Positions 1 through 10,000 of a stretch of DNA of 64,000 nucleotides are shown here, piece by piece. The stretch is taken from assembly GCA_035079385.1 (NCBI GenBank), contig JAVHKY010000018.1, positions 1,612,001 through 1,676,000 of the forward strand, written 5' to 3'. Source of the stretch: Aspidiotus rigidus. Lineage: Eukaryota; Arthropoda; Insecta; Hemiptera; Diaspididae. Position numbers and translations under genes: made by a program. The notes beneath the pieces are model-generated. The model saw only the letters and a list, made by a program, of their open reading frames with translations, did no database searches and had not been told where the DNA came from. Each line of letters opens with the position of its first letter. The stretch's first letter is position 1.

Positions 1-208
1 TTCGCAACGCACGGTAACGAGTAATGAACTAAAAATATCAAGAACGATGCTGAATCATTGAGAAGAGCATCTTGGATTGGTACTTAATATCCACAAGAAT
101 TTTAACAGGGACCTTCTAGGGGGGGGGGGGGGGGGGATTTGAAGAAAAATGCCGCGCGCCGTTCGGCAAAACGTGGGATTTAAAAAAATTACGACCTCCG
201 AGCAATAC

Positions 209-282
209 CACAAAATTCACAAAACACGAAGGTTACTACATAGTTACAGCTCTAGTAACCTTCGTGTTTTGTAAATTTTGTG
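209..282. repeat. Short foldback hairpin
   Basis: Arms of about 29 bp (209-237 and 254-282) are near-perfect inverted repeats around a 16-nt loop. They read 'aaaacacgaaggttact' on one side and its complement on the other. It looks like a MITE remnant or the tip of a foldback; no target duplication could be assigned. Confidence 0.6.
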
Positions 283-2010
283 ATTTATGTGTCGTAAGAT
301 GAAACAAATAATTCTTGACTCCGAGCAATATATCATGAGAAGGGGGGGAGGGAGTCTTCGAAAAATTTCGAATATTGAGCTGTATCTGATGGGGGAAACT
401 TGGAACAACATAGACTTTCGCAAGCTCAAACTCACAAGGTTGTGAGGAACAAAGTTCAATCTTTATTTAGAAAAAGGATACACAAAGGAACCCGCTTAAG
501 GATGTGCTTTACTTGTTCGGAAATTCCGAAACGGTGTACGATAAGTTCCATAAACACCCCCAAAAACCCTGCAAGGTTCGGGAAGCCGGCGGTCACTACG
601 CGATGCTTGTCGGACGTGCGTGGGTAGTCCTCGTAACAAATTGCAAGATCACATCTCGGGGCTCCATTTTCTGACGAATGTTTTTGATCTTTGGCAATGT
701 TGTACAAAAGGGTTCAATGAAAGGCGCTATCGGAACAGAATCCTGAATTTTGGCTCCAGAAGAATTTCACTCTCGTCAGAAAATAGACGAATTTTTACCA
801 ATTCCAACGTTTAATTGAGAAAGTATAAGAAAAAATCTTAAAATTCTGCTTCGATAGCGCCCCTGGTTGAACCTTTCTAGAAAACATTTTAATTATTCAA
901 AAAGATCCGTTAAAATGTGATTTTCGGTATCATATTTTACAAGCATATTTTCACAAGTAAAAGCACACCCTCAAAGCAGGTTCCCTATTTGCCTCGAATA
1001 ACTCGGTTAATGAAGGCAATCCTGAGCAGCTAACGAAGTGGGTTACGATTTCTTTTTTTTTTTTTCTTCATTGCTAACAAAATAATTTCCAGCCTTTTTT
1101 TTTTTTTTTTTTTTTTTTTTTATTATACATTATCCAGAGTGCTCCAGGTTCTTCTAAAATTTAGTTTCTCGCATCCAAAGCACCCTGATTTCGAGTTCGT
1201 ACAAGGTTAGAATTTGTACAGAATTTAGATATGAATTTAATTTCATTGAGATGGATTCCGTATACCCTGGCGATAATTTGAAGGTTTTTTGCATCTTTCA
1301 AAAATTCCACTTTTAATATTCGATTAACTCTTTTCACTTAACTAAAAGGTGTCTGGAAGTTCAAATCCTTGCATGGAAAGGTACGTTATCAAAGATATTA
1401 TTGTATTTTCTACTACTTCTAGTAAATTAACTTCATATGTTCAAAAAGCTTTTTTATTTTCTACTTCATTCTTTGAAGTGATACAAAATTTTTTGTAAAA
1501 ATAAATCGACTGAAGAATTTTCTGCAAAGAATAATTCTGGCATATGAAATTAAAAGACATTGATTATTTAAAACAATTTCGGAAAAGAAAAATCATCTTT
1601 CAACTTCAAGGATAAGAAACTTTTAAAAATATAGGCATTGAAATTATATAGTTTCTTCTGAGTGAACCGGACGAGTAATGTGGGTATTTTTTTTCAGGAA
1701 AAAAAAAAAACGAGAAAATTCACCTATTTTCTTGTTGGTTTCAGTAAATTAAATATCGTCTTTACCTACAAATAAAATTCTTTTTTTTTTCTTTTCTTCA
1801 ATATTTCTTAACGGTACATTTTTTAAAATTAAGTCCACCGTTACTAGCAAATAAACCTTAATCATTTTAGGCTGTTTACCTTTAAACATCGGTAATACAG
1901 TATTATGAAAGACTCCGAGGTATATATGAATAAATTATTACCAGTAAATACAAGTTTTCAATAATACGTACAGTTCCTACTTAATAATATAAAACAGCAA
2001 AAGTACTTCG

Positions 2011-2016
2011 TTTATT
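2011..2016 (-). promoter_or_regulatory. Possible poly(A) signal of the APCDD1-like gene
   Basis: AATAAA on the minus strand lies about 170 nt past the stop codon at 2187. The region is AT-rich, so a chance match is quite possible. Confidence 0.3.
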
Positions 2017-2186
2017 ACAAAACCAAAAAAAAAAAACAAAAAACAAAAAACAAAAAACGAAGTAAAACGAAAATACAATTTTACAAATAAAACTACGAGT
2101 ATTTTTACGTTCAGCCTAAATTACATCACAGTTGATTCCTTGACTCCTCGAATGCAGTCTAAATTTGAATGTCAAACGAGAGTCGC

Positions 2187-2492
2187 CTACATTACATAGT
2201 ACCTATTTATGAATATCAATCCGGTACAAATTATGTGTATGAATTGATTCGCTGCTAAGGAGATCGACGAATCTTTTGACCAGAATTTCCACGTAGTTTG
2301 TAAACTACATCGAATAAGCGGGTATCCAAAGTCTTTCGCTCTTTCATCCTCGTCCTCCTCCTCGCCGAAATACAATAATTCGTTACCCTGATCGTCATTC
2401 GAGTAATCAATTTTGAAAATGTTACGCCGACTCAAGGAACTGAATCTAGTGTTCGAACATGTGACAAGGAGCGCCTCGATCTTGACACCGAC
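2187..2492 (-). CDS. Apcdd1: APCDD1-like, coding exon 6 (C-terminus)
   Basis: This exon encodes residues about 401-501 and the stop codon. The acceptor reads TTTTCAG before GTC at 2492 and the intron is phase 0. Joined to exon 5 it gives 'YWEVGVKIEA', which parallels the W-Q-V-G-I segment at the end of the second domain in vertebrate APCDD1. It continues with 'RRNIFKIDY' and ends the domain with 'GYPLIRCS'. An acidic patch (EEEDEDE) comes before the domain end. The last 25 or so residues are hydrophobic (segment 'FIHIICTGLIFI'), suiting a C-terminal membrane anchor or a GPI signal. A short exon-intron boundary at 2493-2925 separates it from exon 5. Confidence 0.78.
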   Translation of the reverse strand, partial: VGVKIEALLVTCSNTRFSSLSRRNIFKIDYSNDDQGNELLYFGEEEDEDERAKDFGYPLIRCSLQTTWKFWSKDSSISLAANQFIHIICTGLIFINRYYVM

Positions 2493-2925
2493 CTGAAAAC
2501 AAATTATGATAAGCATTTAAAGGTGGGAAGAATTGAATGTCATTCCTGCGGACACGTACTCTAGGGTATTAGGGTGGACCCTACCTAAACCTGCGGACGA
2601 GTATACATAATAAACCGCTCGGTAATCCCTATTCATTATTAGTGACCACAACCGCGTACGCGGCGACAATTGGGGTAGTACTTTTTCTCGTTATTATTCA
2701 AATGCCACAGGGAATTGATAACATCGTTACTCTACCAACGGTATACTTTGAAGGGGTGATTGACCATTGTGAAGTCGTAGGTGAACTATACGAGTACGTT
2801 ATACTGGACCTCGTCGTACATTCGACTATAATTTCGTAATGGCGCTTGCTCGATCCGCCTTCCGTACACATAAATCACGGTTGTGGTATTTGTCGAAGAT
2901 TATTCTATAGTAATACCGTCCTCAC

Positions 2926-3369
2926 CTCCCAGTATTTATAGTAGCCACAAACTGGATCATTTCGAATCCGTTGAACGAACGATGAATTCCAAACGAGCAA
3001 GAAAGACTTCTCCGTTTCGAAGTCGATTTCGGTCGCGCTGATGTGGACGTTATTCGATTCGAATCCTCGGAAGCAAAGGCCGTACGACTGTTGTTCGGCG
3101 ATCAGTCTGGCGCACGATGGCTCGGAGTAGTACTTGATTTGGAGTTCCCACCGTCCGGACTCGTTGTCGATTCGCAAATTCCTCGTTGCAAACAATTCGA
3201 AAAGCCCGTCTTGCGTATCGAATCGCCTTTGTGGTATAGGTTCGCACATTTGGCTGATCCATTCTCCGTGAAGCGAGGCCCATTGTGGAAGCTTCGCCTT
3301 CTGGTACATGGTAGGAACGAACATAGGAGTACTGTTCGCTAGATATGTACTTATCACATTGGCGATTGA
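2926..3369 (-). CDS. Apcdd1: APCDD1-like, coding exon 5 (second domain)
   Basis: The exon is 444 nt, phase 0 at both ends, residues about 253-400. Acceptor TTTTTGTAG before TCA at 3369; donor GTGAGG after 2926. It contains 'LHGEWISQMCE' (Trp at about residue 289, Cys at about 294), the signature that opens the second APCDD1 domain, followed by 'IKYYSEPSCA', matching the family's Y-x-D-x-x-C strand. It ends in 'CGYYKYWE', continuing in frame into exon 6. The opposite strand also has an open frame here (3043-3342), taken as a shadow because the minus frame carries the family motifs and splice sites. Confidence 0.85.
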
Positions 3370-3477
3370 CTACAAAAATTAAACAGTGTAAAGTTTTTGA
3401 TTGGCAGGAATAGATATGCATTGCTTATACGAAAGTTCAGAATCAAAGCTCAGATTCAAGAGATGTAAAAAAGACCT

Positions 3478-4345
3478 TACCTTCCTCCTAGAGTCATACT
3501 CTTAAGTGATAGAATCCAGGGCTTTGGAAATAAATTTATCCTGAACGATACAATCTGTATCAAGATCAACGACTTTTTAATGGGCGAGGTGTGATAATAT
3601 CGACTTTTTTGGAAAAAGCCTGAGGAGACCGCGGGGTAGAAACGAGAAACGATTAAAGGCGGCGAATATGTGGGAAAAAGAGCAGAAAGAAAAGATATGG
3701 GTAAAATTGTGCGTGTGCATTCATTTGTATGAGAACTCCCAAAAGTGTGCTCGCCACCAATAATGGAGATAGAAAGATCGAGAAAATTGATAGAAGCTCC
3801 TCCCACTTCGATAGTAAAATGAGTGGTGAAGAACCGACTATTGAGGAAAGTGAGGAGAGCCAGACATCACCCACGTAACGGTGTGGGGAGGAAGTGAAAA
3901 AGTGTGAAGACCTTTAGGTTTAGGGACCCGAAACGGCGATAGGAACAGCGATATTCTTAGGAAACTCATAGGTGAGACGGTTAAATTGACAGAAATTAGG
4001 GGAAAGGAGGGTCATGAAGTCATCAACAATCAGAATCGGGCCAGACACAAGGATCTTCGAGAAGAACCTTGCAACGATTGAGAGCAGGAACAAGAGAGAT
4101 GCGCGGAAATATAGGCGTATACGCTCTACCAATTCACGAAAGCTAGAGACTGACAACTGCCTAACGACTCGAACCGATAATTGAGGAATTTGGATGATCC
4201 GAAAGTAGAGGAAGAAATGAAGTATACCTCTAACCTGATAGGTACATTCTTCTTGTGGAGTTTAGATAGACCGTAAAGCCAAAGAGGCACGAATTGGGGA
4301 TGAGGATAGCTTTAGGATTCTTGACCAGAGATTTACCCTTGTTGA
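3478..4345 (-). pseudogene. Penelope-like reverse transcriptase remnant
   Basis: Read on the minus strand from about 4340 down, the segments appear in Penelope-like order but in several frames. They are 'YGLSKLHKKNVPIR' (the usual Y-G-L-P-K-x-H-K), 'LLSPNFCQFN' with 'YEFPKNIAVPIAV', 'HRYVGDVWL' near 3870, and 'INFLDLSISII' near 3785. The catalytic Y-V-D-D has become Y-V-G-D, and stops and frameshifts split the frame, so it is inactive. It lies in intron 4 of the APCDD1-like gene, same strand. It is more decayed than the copy at 28748 and may be a different lineage. Confidence 0.72.
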
Positions 4346-4790
4346 CAGTCAATCTACATCACGACCATAATTAGAAAAATTGATTTAGAATCGATACCAT
4401 TGAGTGTGCATCCTTTACCTTCTAGAAGATCTAGGAATTTTTTTTCGATCGTCTAAAATCAGAACGGAGTTATGCTTACCATCAACCGGTGACGATGGCG
4501 ACGTTGACTAACATTATCAAGTTTGAAGAGGTAAAATTAGTTTTGAAATAATTATGGTTCAGGCCCGTAACCAGGATACATTTGCAGGAGGGGCTCCTGT
4601 ACTTTTGGCTAGGGTCTACACGGCTCAGCCTTCTCTGGCCCTTGCTTGGTTATGGGCCTGATATGGTTGTCCAAGAGTTGATTGCAAAGACTGGAGATCG
4701 AATCATTGGAAGTAACTTTAATAAGAAAACGAGTGATTGAAGATTGAATTGGTGGTGGCTTATGCCCCATTAGTACAGGCGATGAAGACA
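4346..4790. other. Intron 4 sequence, no gene seen
   Basis: There is no convincing coding frame. A weak inverted pair around 4562-4576 and 4644-4660 ('ggcccgtaacca' and its near complement) may be a worn hairpin. Confidence 0.5.
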
Positions 4791-4794
4791 CAAA

Positions 4795-4985
4795 AAAATG
4801 GTCTCGTAAACATTTCGGAGTACACAAGGGAAAATTATTGTAAATGGTCAACTTTTATGCCCCGAAAAACATACCAAAGTTCCCACCCCTCACACCTTGT
4901 GGTAAATTTTTGGTGGCACGTTTTAGCTCCCCAAAATCGGTTTTCGCGAATATCTCGAAAAATGTGGGCTCAATGAAAAAAAATT
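4795..4985 (+). repeat. Interspersed repeat, forward copy
   Basis: This segment ('tatgccccgaaaaacatacc', then 'atatctcgaaaaatgtgggc') recurs in reverse at about 12150-12320 and diverged at 47070-47230. It is a dispersed non-coding repeat and appears to be one unit of the ~150-bp family described at 47200-47930. Confidence 0.65.
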
Positions 4986-5098
4986 GTAACTTGGTCATAT
5001 TGTAGTATTATTATATTTTCTGGCATAGCCAAATAAATGAAAATCATGTTCCATGTCTTTTATATTTTATCAGTCATCATGAAATATTTCAGTCTAGG

Positions 5099-5126
5099 CT
5101 TCTACTAGGTCAAGTGTTCGTGAGAT
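5099..5126 (+). repeat. Truncated first unit of the tandem array and left target duplication
   Basis: The sequence 'cttctactaggtcaagtg' starts every unit of the array at 6068-9060. Here the unit is cut after 'tgttcgtgagat' (5115-5126). That 12-mer is repeated at 6068-6079 on the far side of the GIY-YIG element, so the element inserted into this unit. Confidence 0.85.
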
Positions 5127-5161
5127 TAAACGAATCCGTTCCTTAAGGTTACGGCTATCCA

Positions 5162-5305
5162 TCATAAACGAAAAAACGAATACTCTACAGGGAGAGTAAA
5201 CAAATGCAAACCGCAGAAAATAAAAACGAAGGGAGCGCTTTCGGTTAAACAACCATCTTCAAACCTGAAATGAAAGCAACTGACGAACGAATGAGAAGGA
5301 AGAGG
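5162..5305 (+). repeat. Left inverted arm of GIY-YIG element copy 1
   Basis: Starts 'taaacgaaaaaacgaatact' and ends 'gagaaggaagaggta'. It is the near-exact reverse complement of 5925-6067. It contains the complement of the hammerhead-like core seen in the right arm. Confidence 0.85.
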
Positions 5306-5309
5306 TAGA

Positions 5310-5924
5310 GTGAATGGAGTCAATGTCGACGTTGACGTGATGGTTCGGAGGAAAGTTACGAGGAGCCTTCTTGATTCCACCACCTCCCTCCCCCGAGACA
5401 CGATCCGTGATCGCCGTTTGCGTTGGATCAGTCTCCCATTCCTGGGGAATTTCTCCCAGCAATTGGGTCGGGCCCTTCGCCCGTTTGGTTTCAGACCCGC
5501 GTTTTACAACCTCACCACAGTCAAGAGGTTGTTTGTGAGACTGAAGGATCCCATACCGGTTGATGAAAGGAGTGGTGTTTATAAGATGGAATGTGAGGAT
5601 TGTGGAGGCTTTTATATTGGTGAGACCAGCCGCCAGATGAAAGTTAGAGTAGCTGAGCACCTGAAGTCTTGGAAGAAGGGACGCTTAGGGGAGTCAGCTT
5701 TCGCTGATCATTTGATTAACAGTGGCCACAGTTTCCGCGAGGGATCCGAAAAGCTCCTCCATAAGGAGAATTCCTACCGTAAACGTATCGCCCTCGAGAA
5801 TATAGAGATACTGCGTCACCTCAACACTGACGGTATCACTATACTCAACTCGTATATTCCGGAAGATGGCTTGATCGAACAGGTTTATGATTCACACCGT
5901 GATTTCTCGTTCGGACGATCTTAA
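5310..5924 (+). CDS. GIY-YIG endonuclease domain protein of a Penelope-like element
   Basis: The 204-residue intact frame starts at the first Met after the left arm. Its N-terminal half ('LRPFGFRPAFYNLTTVKRLF') is the linker that precedes the endonuclease in Penelope-like elements. The nuclease core follows at about residues 88-125: 'GVYKMECEDCGGFYIGET' supplies GVY and YIG with the C-x-x-C insert typical of this family, then 'RQMKVRVAEHL' with the catalytic Arg and His positions, and 'ALENIEILRH' with the expected Glu. In full elements this domain nicks DNA for target-primed reverse transcription. Here it stands alone, with no RT upstream. From residue 31 (Asp-Thr-Ile) onward it is identical in the given translations to the copy at 62004-62534, implying recent spread or constraint. 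Confidence 0.82.
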   Translation: MNGVNVDVDVMVRRKVTRSLLDSTTSLPRDTIRDRRLRWISLPFLGNFSQQLGRALRPFGFRPAFYNLTTVKRLFVRLKDPIPVDERSGVYKMECEDCGGFYIGETSRQMKVRVAEHLKSWKKGRLGESAFADHLINSGHSFREGSEKLLHKENSYRKRIALENIEILRHLNTDGITILNSYIPEDGLIEQVYDSHRDFSFGRS

Positions 5925-6067
5925 TACCTCTTCCTTCTCATTCGTTCGTCAGTTGCTTTCATTTCAGGTTTGAAGATGGTTGTTTAACCGAAAGCGCTCC
6001 CTTCGTTTTTATATTCTGCGGTTTGCATTTGTTTACTCTCCCTGTAGAGTATTCGTTTTTTCGTTTA
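5925..6067 (+). repeat. Right inverted arm of GIY-YIG element copy 1, with hammerhead-like core
   Basis: Reverse complement of 5162-5305. It includes 'ttgaagatggttgtttaacc' followed directly by 'gaaagcgct', a UUGANGA-stem-GAAA layout resembling a hammerhead ribozyme core except for U in place of the invariant C3. Penelope-like elements are known to carry hammerhead motifs in their terminal repeats. Activity here is unproven. Confidence 0.7.
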
Positions 6068-6531
6068 TGTTCGTGAGATATTATTCGTTTACCCCTTTAC
6101 CTATCTTGGCGTCGTATAAGTCTTGTATGAGAAATATTTTGAGGTAATTGTGGGTGTTCTATATTTTGAGGTATCAACTTTCGGTGGGGCGAACGAGCGA
6201 TCTCGCTGTTGTATTGGAATGGTATGAGAAAATTCAAGTCTTTTTTGAGAAATATGAGGTAGCGCGAACTCGCTCCGCTCGTTCGCCCCCTGTCTCGCTG
6301 TTGTATTGGAATGGTATGAGACAATTCAAGTCTAGGGGACTTGGAAAAATTTCGACTATCCAGCCTTTATTTATTTAATTATTTAATTATTCAATTATTT
6401 AATTATTTAATTATTTAATTATTCAATTATTTAATTATTCAATTATTTTATTATTCATTATTTAATATTATTTATTTATTTATTTAATTATTTATTTATT
6501 TATTCATTTATTTATTTATTTATTTATCTAT

Positions 6532-6566
<35 letters not shown>

Positions 6567-7073
6567 TTCATTTATTTATTTATTATTAATTCTTCTACTA
6601 GGTCAAGTGTTCGTGAGATATTATTCGTTTACTCCCTTTACCTATCTTGGCGTCGTATAAGTCTTGTATGAGAAATATTTTGAGGTGATTGTGGGTGTTC
6701 TATATTTTGAGGTATCAACTTTCGGTGGGGCGAACGAGCGATCTCGCTGTTGTATTGGAATGGTATGAGAAAATTCAAGTCTTTTTTGAGAAATATGAGG
6801 TAGCGCGAACTCGCTCCGCTCGTTCGCCCCCTGTCTCGCTGTTGTGTTGGAATGGTATGAGACAATTCAAGTCTAGGGGACTTGGAAAAATTTCGACTAT
6901 CCAGCCTTTATTTATTTAATTATTTAATTATTCAATTATTTAATTATTTAATTATTTAATTATTCAATTATTTAATTATTCAATTATTTTATTATTCAAT
7001 TATTTAATATTATTTATTTATTTATTTAATTATTTATTTATTTATTCATTTATTTATTTATTTATTTATCTAT

Positions 7074-7144
<71 letters not shown>

Positions 7145-7651
7145 TTCATTTATTTATTTATTATTAATTCTTCTACTAGGTCAAGTGTTCGTGAGATATT
7201 ATTCGTTTACTCCCTTTACCTATCTTGGCGTCGTATAAGTCTTGTATGAGAAATATTTTGAGGTGATTGTGGGTGTTCTATATTTTGAGGTATCAACTTT
7301 CGGTGGGGCGAACGAGCGATCTCGCTGTTGTATTGGAATGGTATGAGAAAATTCAAGTCTTTTTTGAGAAATATGAGGTAGCGCGAACTCGCTCCGCTCG
7401 TTCGCCCCCTGTCTCGCTGTTGTATTGGAATGGTATGAGACAATTCAAGTGTAGGGGACTTGGAAAAATTTCGACTATCCAGCCTTTATTTATTTAATTA
7501 TTTAATTATTCAATTATTTAATTATTTAATTATTTAATTATTCAATTATTTAATTATTCAATTATTTTATTATTCAATTATTTAATATCATTTATTTATT
7601 TATTTAATTATTTATTTATTTATTCATTTATTTATTTATTTATTTATCTAT

Positions 7652-7714
<63 letters not shown>

Positions 7715-8224
7715 TTCATTTATTTATTTATTATTAATTCTTCTACTAGGTCAAGTGTTCGTGAGATATTATTCGTTTACTCCCTTTACCTATCTTGGCG
7801 TCGTATAAGTCTTGTATGAGAAATATTTTGAGGTGATTGTGGGTGTTCTATATTTTGAGGTATCAACTTTCGGTGGGGCGAACGAGCGATCTCGCTGTTG
7901 TATTGGAATGGTATGAGAAAATTCAAGTCTTTTTTGAGAAATATGAGGTAGCGCGAACTCGCTCCGCTCGTTCGCCCCCTGTCTCGCTGTTGTATTGGAA
8001 TGGTATGAGACAATTCAAGTCTAGGGGACTTGGAAAAATTTCGACTATCCAGCCTTTATTTATTTAATTATTTAATTATTCAATTATTTAATTATTTAAT
8101 TATTTAATTATTCAATTATTTAATTATTCAATTATTTTATTATTCATTATTTAATATTATTTATTTATTTATTTAATTATTTATTTATTTATTTATTCAT
8201 TTATTTATTTATTTATTTATCTAT

Positions 8225-8259
<35 letters not shown>

Positions 8260-8703
8260 TTCATTTATTTATTTATTATTAATTCTTCTACTAGGTCAAG
8301 TGTTCGTGAGATATTATTCGTTTACTCCCTTTACCTATCTTGGCGTCGTATAAGTCTTGTATGAGAAATATTTTGAGGTGATTGTGGGTGTTCTATATTT
8401 TGAGGTATCAACTTTCGGTGGGGCGAACGAGCGATCTCGCTGTTGTATTGGAATGGTATGAGAAAATTCAAGTCTTTTTTGAGAAATATGAGGTAGCGCG
8501 AACTCGCTCCGCTCGTTCGCCCCCTGTCTCGCTGTTGTATTGGAATGGTATGAGACAATTCAAGTCTAGGGGACTTGGAAAAATTTCGACTATCCAGCCT
8601 TTATTTATTTAATTATTTAATTATTTAATATTATTGAATTATTTAATTATTTAATTATTCAATTATTTAATTATTCAATTATTTTATTATTCAATTATTT
8701 AAT

Positions 8704-8743
<40 letters not shown>

Positions 8744-8748
8744 TCTAT

Positions 8749-8779
<31 letters not shown>

Positions 8780-9060
8780 TTCATTTATTTATTTATTATT
8801 AATTCTTCTACTAGGTCAAGTGTTCGTGAGATATTATTCGTTTACTCCCTTTACCTATCTTGGCGTCGTATAAGTCTTGTATGAGAAATATTTTGAGGTA
8901 ATTGTGAGTGTTCTATATTTTGAGGTATCAACTTTCGTGGGGCGAACGAGCGATCTCGCTGTTGTATTGGAATGGTATGAGACAATTCAAGTCTAGGGGA
9001 CTTGGAAAAATTTCGACTATCCAGCCATATATGATAGGAAGAGGGACTTAGAAAATTTTC
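6068..9060 (+). repeat. Tandem array of ~520-580-bp units
   Basis: Full units start with 'tcttctactaggtcaagtg' at 6591, 7169, 7739 and 8284. A partial unit starts at 8804 and another (6068-6590) was separated from its beginning by the GIY-YIG insertion. Spacings are 578, 570, 545 and 520 bp. Each has a ~310-bp conserved part followed by variable (TTTA)n and (TTTAATTA)n tracts that cause the length differences. The conserved part holds a GC-rich palindrome ('ggggcgaacgagcg' against 'cgctcgttcgcccc'). This explains the mirrored 75-76-residue open frames on both strands of every unit; I do not regard those as genes. Confidence 0.88.
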
Positions 9061-9389
9061 TAATTATCAATTATATCAATTATTTATTTATTTAATTATT
9101 TAATTATTTAATTATTTAATTATTTAATTATTTAATTATTCAATTATTTATTTATTTATTTGATTATTTAATTATATTAATTATTTAATTATTTATTCAT
9201 TTAATTATTTAATTATTTAATTATTTAATTTTTAATTAATTAATTATTTATTATTATTACGCGGGTGTACTCGCGAATTTCTGAATCACCCACGGGGTAG
9301 AGATTTTCTAATTATTAATTATAATAATTATTTAATTATTTAATTATTTATTTATTTAATTATTTATTTATTTAATTATTTATTTATTT

Positions 9390-9431
<42 letters not shown>

Positions 9432-9549
9432 TTATTTATTTATTTATTTATTTAATTTTTTATTTATTTAATTAAATAATTTTTTAATTATTTATTTATT
9501 TAATTATTTATTTAAATAATTATTTAATTATTTAATTATTTAATTATTT

Positions 9550-9582
<33 letters not shown>

Positions 9583-9655
9583 TTATTAATTATTATTATT
9601 ACGCGGGGTGTACTCGCGAATTTCTGAATCACCCACGGGGTAGAGATTTCTCTTG
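9061..9655 (+). repeat. TTTA/TTAA microsatellite with two 'acgcgggtgtactcgcg' islands
   Basis: Nearly continuous TTTA, TTAA and ATTT repeats. Two islands of about 50 bp, at 9258-9310 and 9600-9652, share 'tactcgcgaatttctgaatc' and 'acccacggggtagagat', so the microsatellite is part of a larger duplicated block. A poly-G run follows at 9658-9674. Confidence 0.85.
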
Positions 9656-9719
9656 ACGGGGGGGGGGGGGGGGGTGTACTCGCGAGTTTCAAAATCGGGG
9701 TCTGGCGAGAGAAAAGACA

Positions 9720-10000
9720 TGGAACATGTCAAAAGTCATCAGATAAAAAATGTTCCTCGTAAAATTTTCTACATTTTAGTGTACTCTAACTTCGTTGTAA
9801 GTTCAATTATAAGCTCAAAAAGTTCGTACAAAGTTGAAAGCTTATAGATGAAAATCTGTTTATTGAAAATATCTCGAAAAATCAAGCTCCAATTAAGAAA
9901 AGTTTCGAACAAAAAGTGTTACTAGTGAAATTTGCTATAGAATGGACTGCCTCAACTTTCTACAAAAGTTGGGAGCGTTTGAAGGATACCGAGAGAGGAT
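9720..10000 (+). repeat. Interspersed ~150-bp-family repeat, forward copy
   Basis: Starts 'aaaaaatgttcctcgtaaaa' and includes 'ctcaactttctacaaaagtt'. The same sequence in reverse lies at 11880-12150, so the two form an inverted pair about 2 kb apart in intron 4. Confidence 0.7.

Larger units (their letters stand above)
1..2186. other. Region downstream of the APCDD1-like gene, no gene seen
   Basis: This stretch follows the stop codon of the minus-strand gene. It holds a poly-G run at about 120-137, a small hairpin (209-282), and a degenerate copy near 330-410 of the interspersed unit containing 'aaaaatttcga' that recurs at 9000, 16570, 17040 and 19500. A fragment ending 'caggttccc' near 980-1030 belongs to another dispersed repeat seen at 16660 and 19360. 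Poly-T runs lie at 1050-1120. Short open frames here have no recognisable domain. Confidence 0.6.
5127..6067 (+). mobile_element. Small GIY-YIG element with inverted arms (copy 1)
   Basis: This 941-bp unit is bounded by 12-bp direct repeats 'tgttcgtgagat' at 5115-5126 and 6068-6079. Inverted arms of about 144 bp (5162-5305 and 5925-6067) enclose one intact open frame, 5310-5924. The left arm carries about 35 extra bases (5127-5161) that the right arm lacks. No reverse transcriptase is present, although the protein matches the C-terminal endonuclease part of the Penelope-like element at 28748-30315, so it is probably a non-autonomous derivative. A second copy with its own 12-bp duplication is at 61941-62716, which shows that this arrangement moves. 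Confidence 0.82.

Noticed and set aside
120..137. Poly-G runs (also 9658, 50610, 57976) as G-quadruplex regulators
   Set aside because: Single homopolymer runs without spaced G-tracts. Length may also be unreliable in the assembly.
3043..3342. 99-residue plus-strand frame
   Set aside because: Shadow of APCDD1-like exon 5 on the minus strand, which has the family motifs and splice sites.
6097..8612. Ten conserved 75-76-residue open frames on both strands repeated in each array unit
   Set aside because: They are copies of one duplicated block with a palindrome, which creates mirrored frames. There is no domain and no sign of selection beyond recent duplication.
6068..9060. CRISPR array or centromeric satellite
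   Set aside because: Units are far too long for CRISPR and the organism is eukaryotic. With about five units in an intron there is no reason to call it centromeric.
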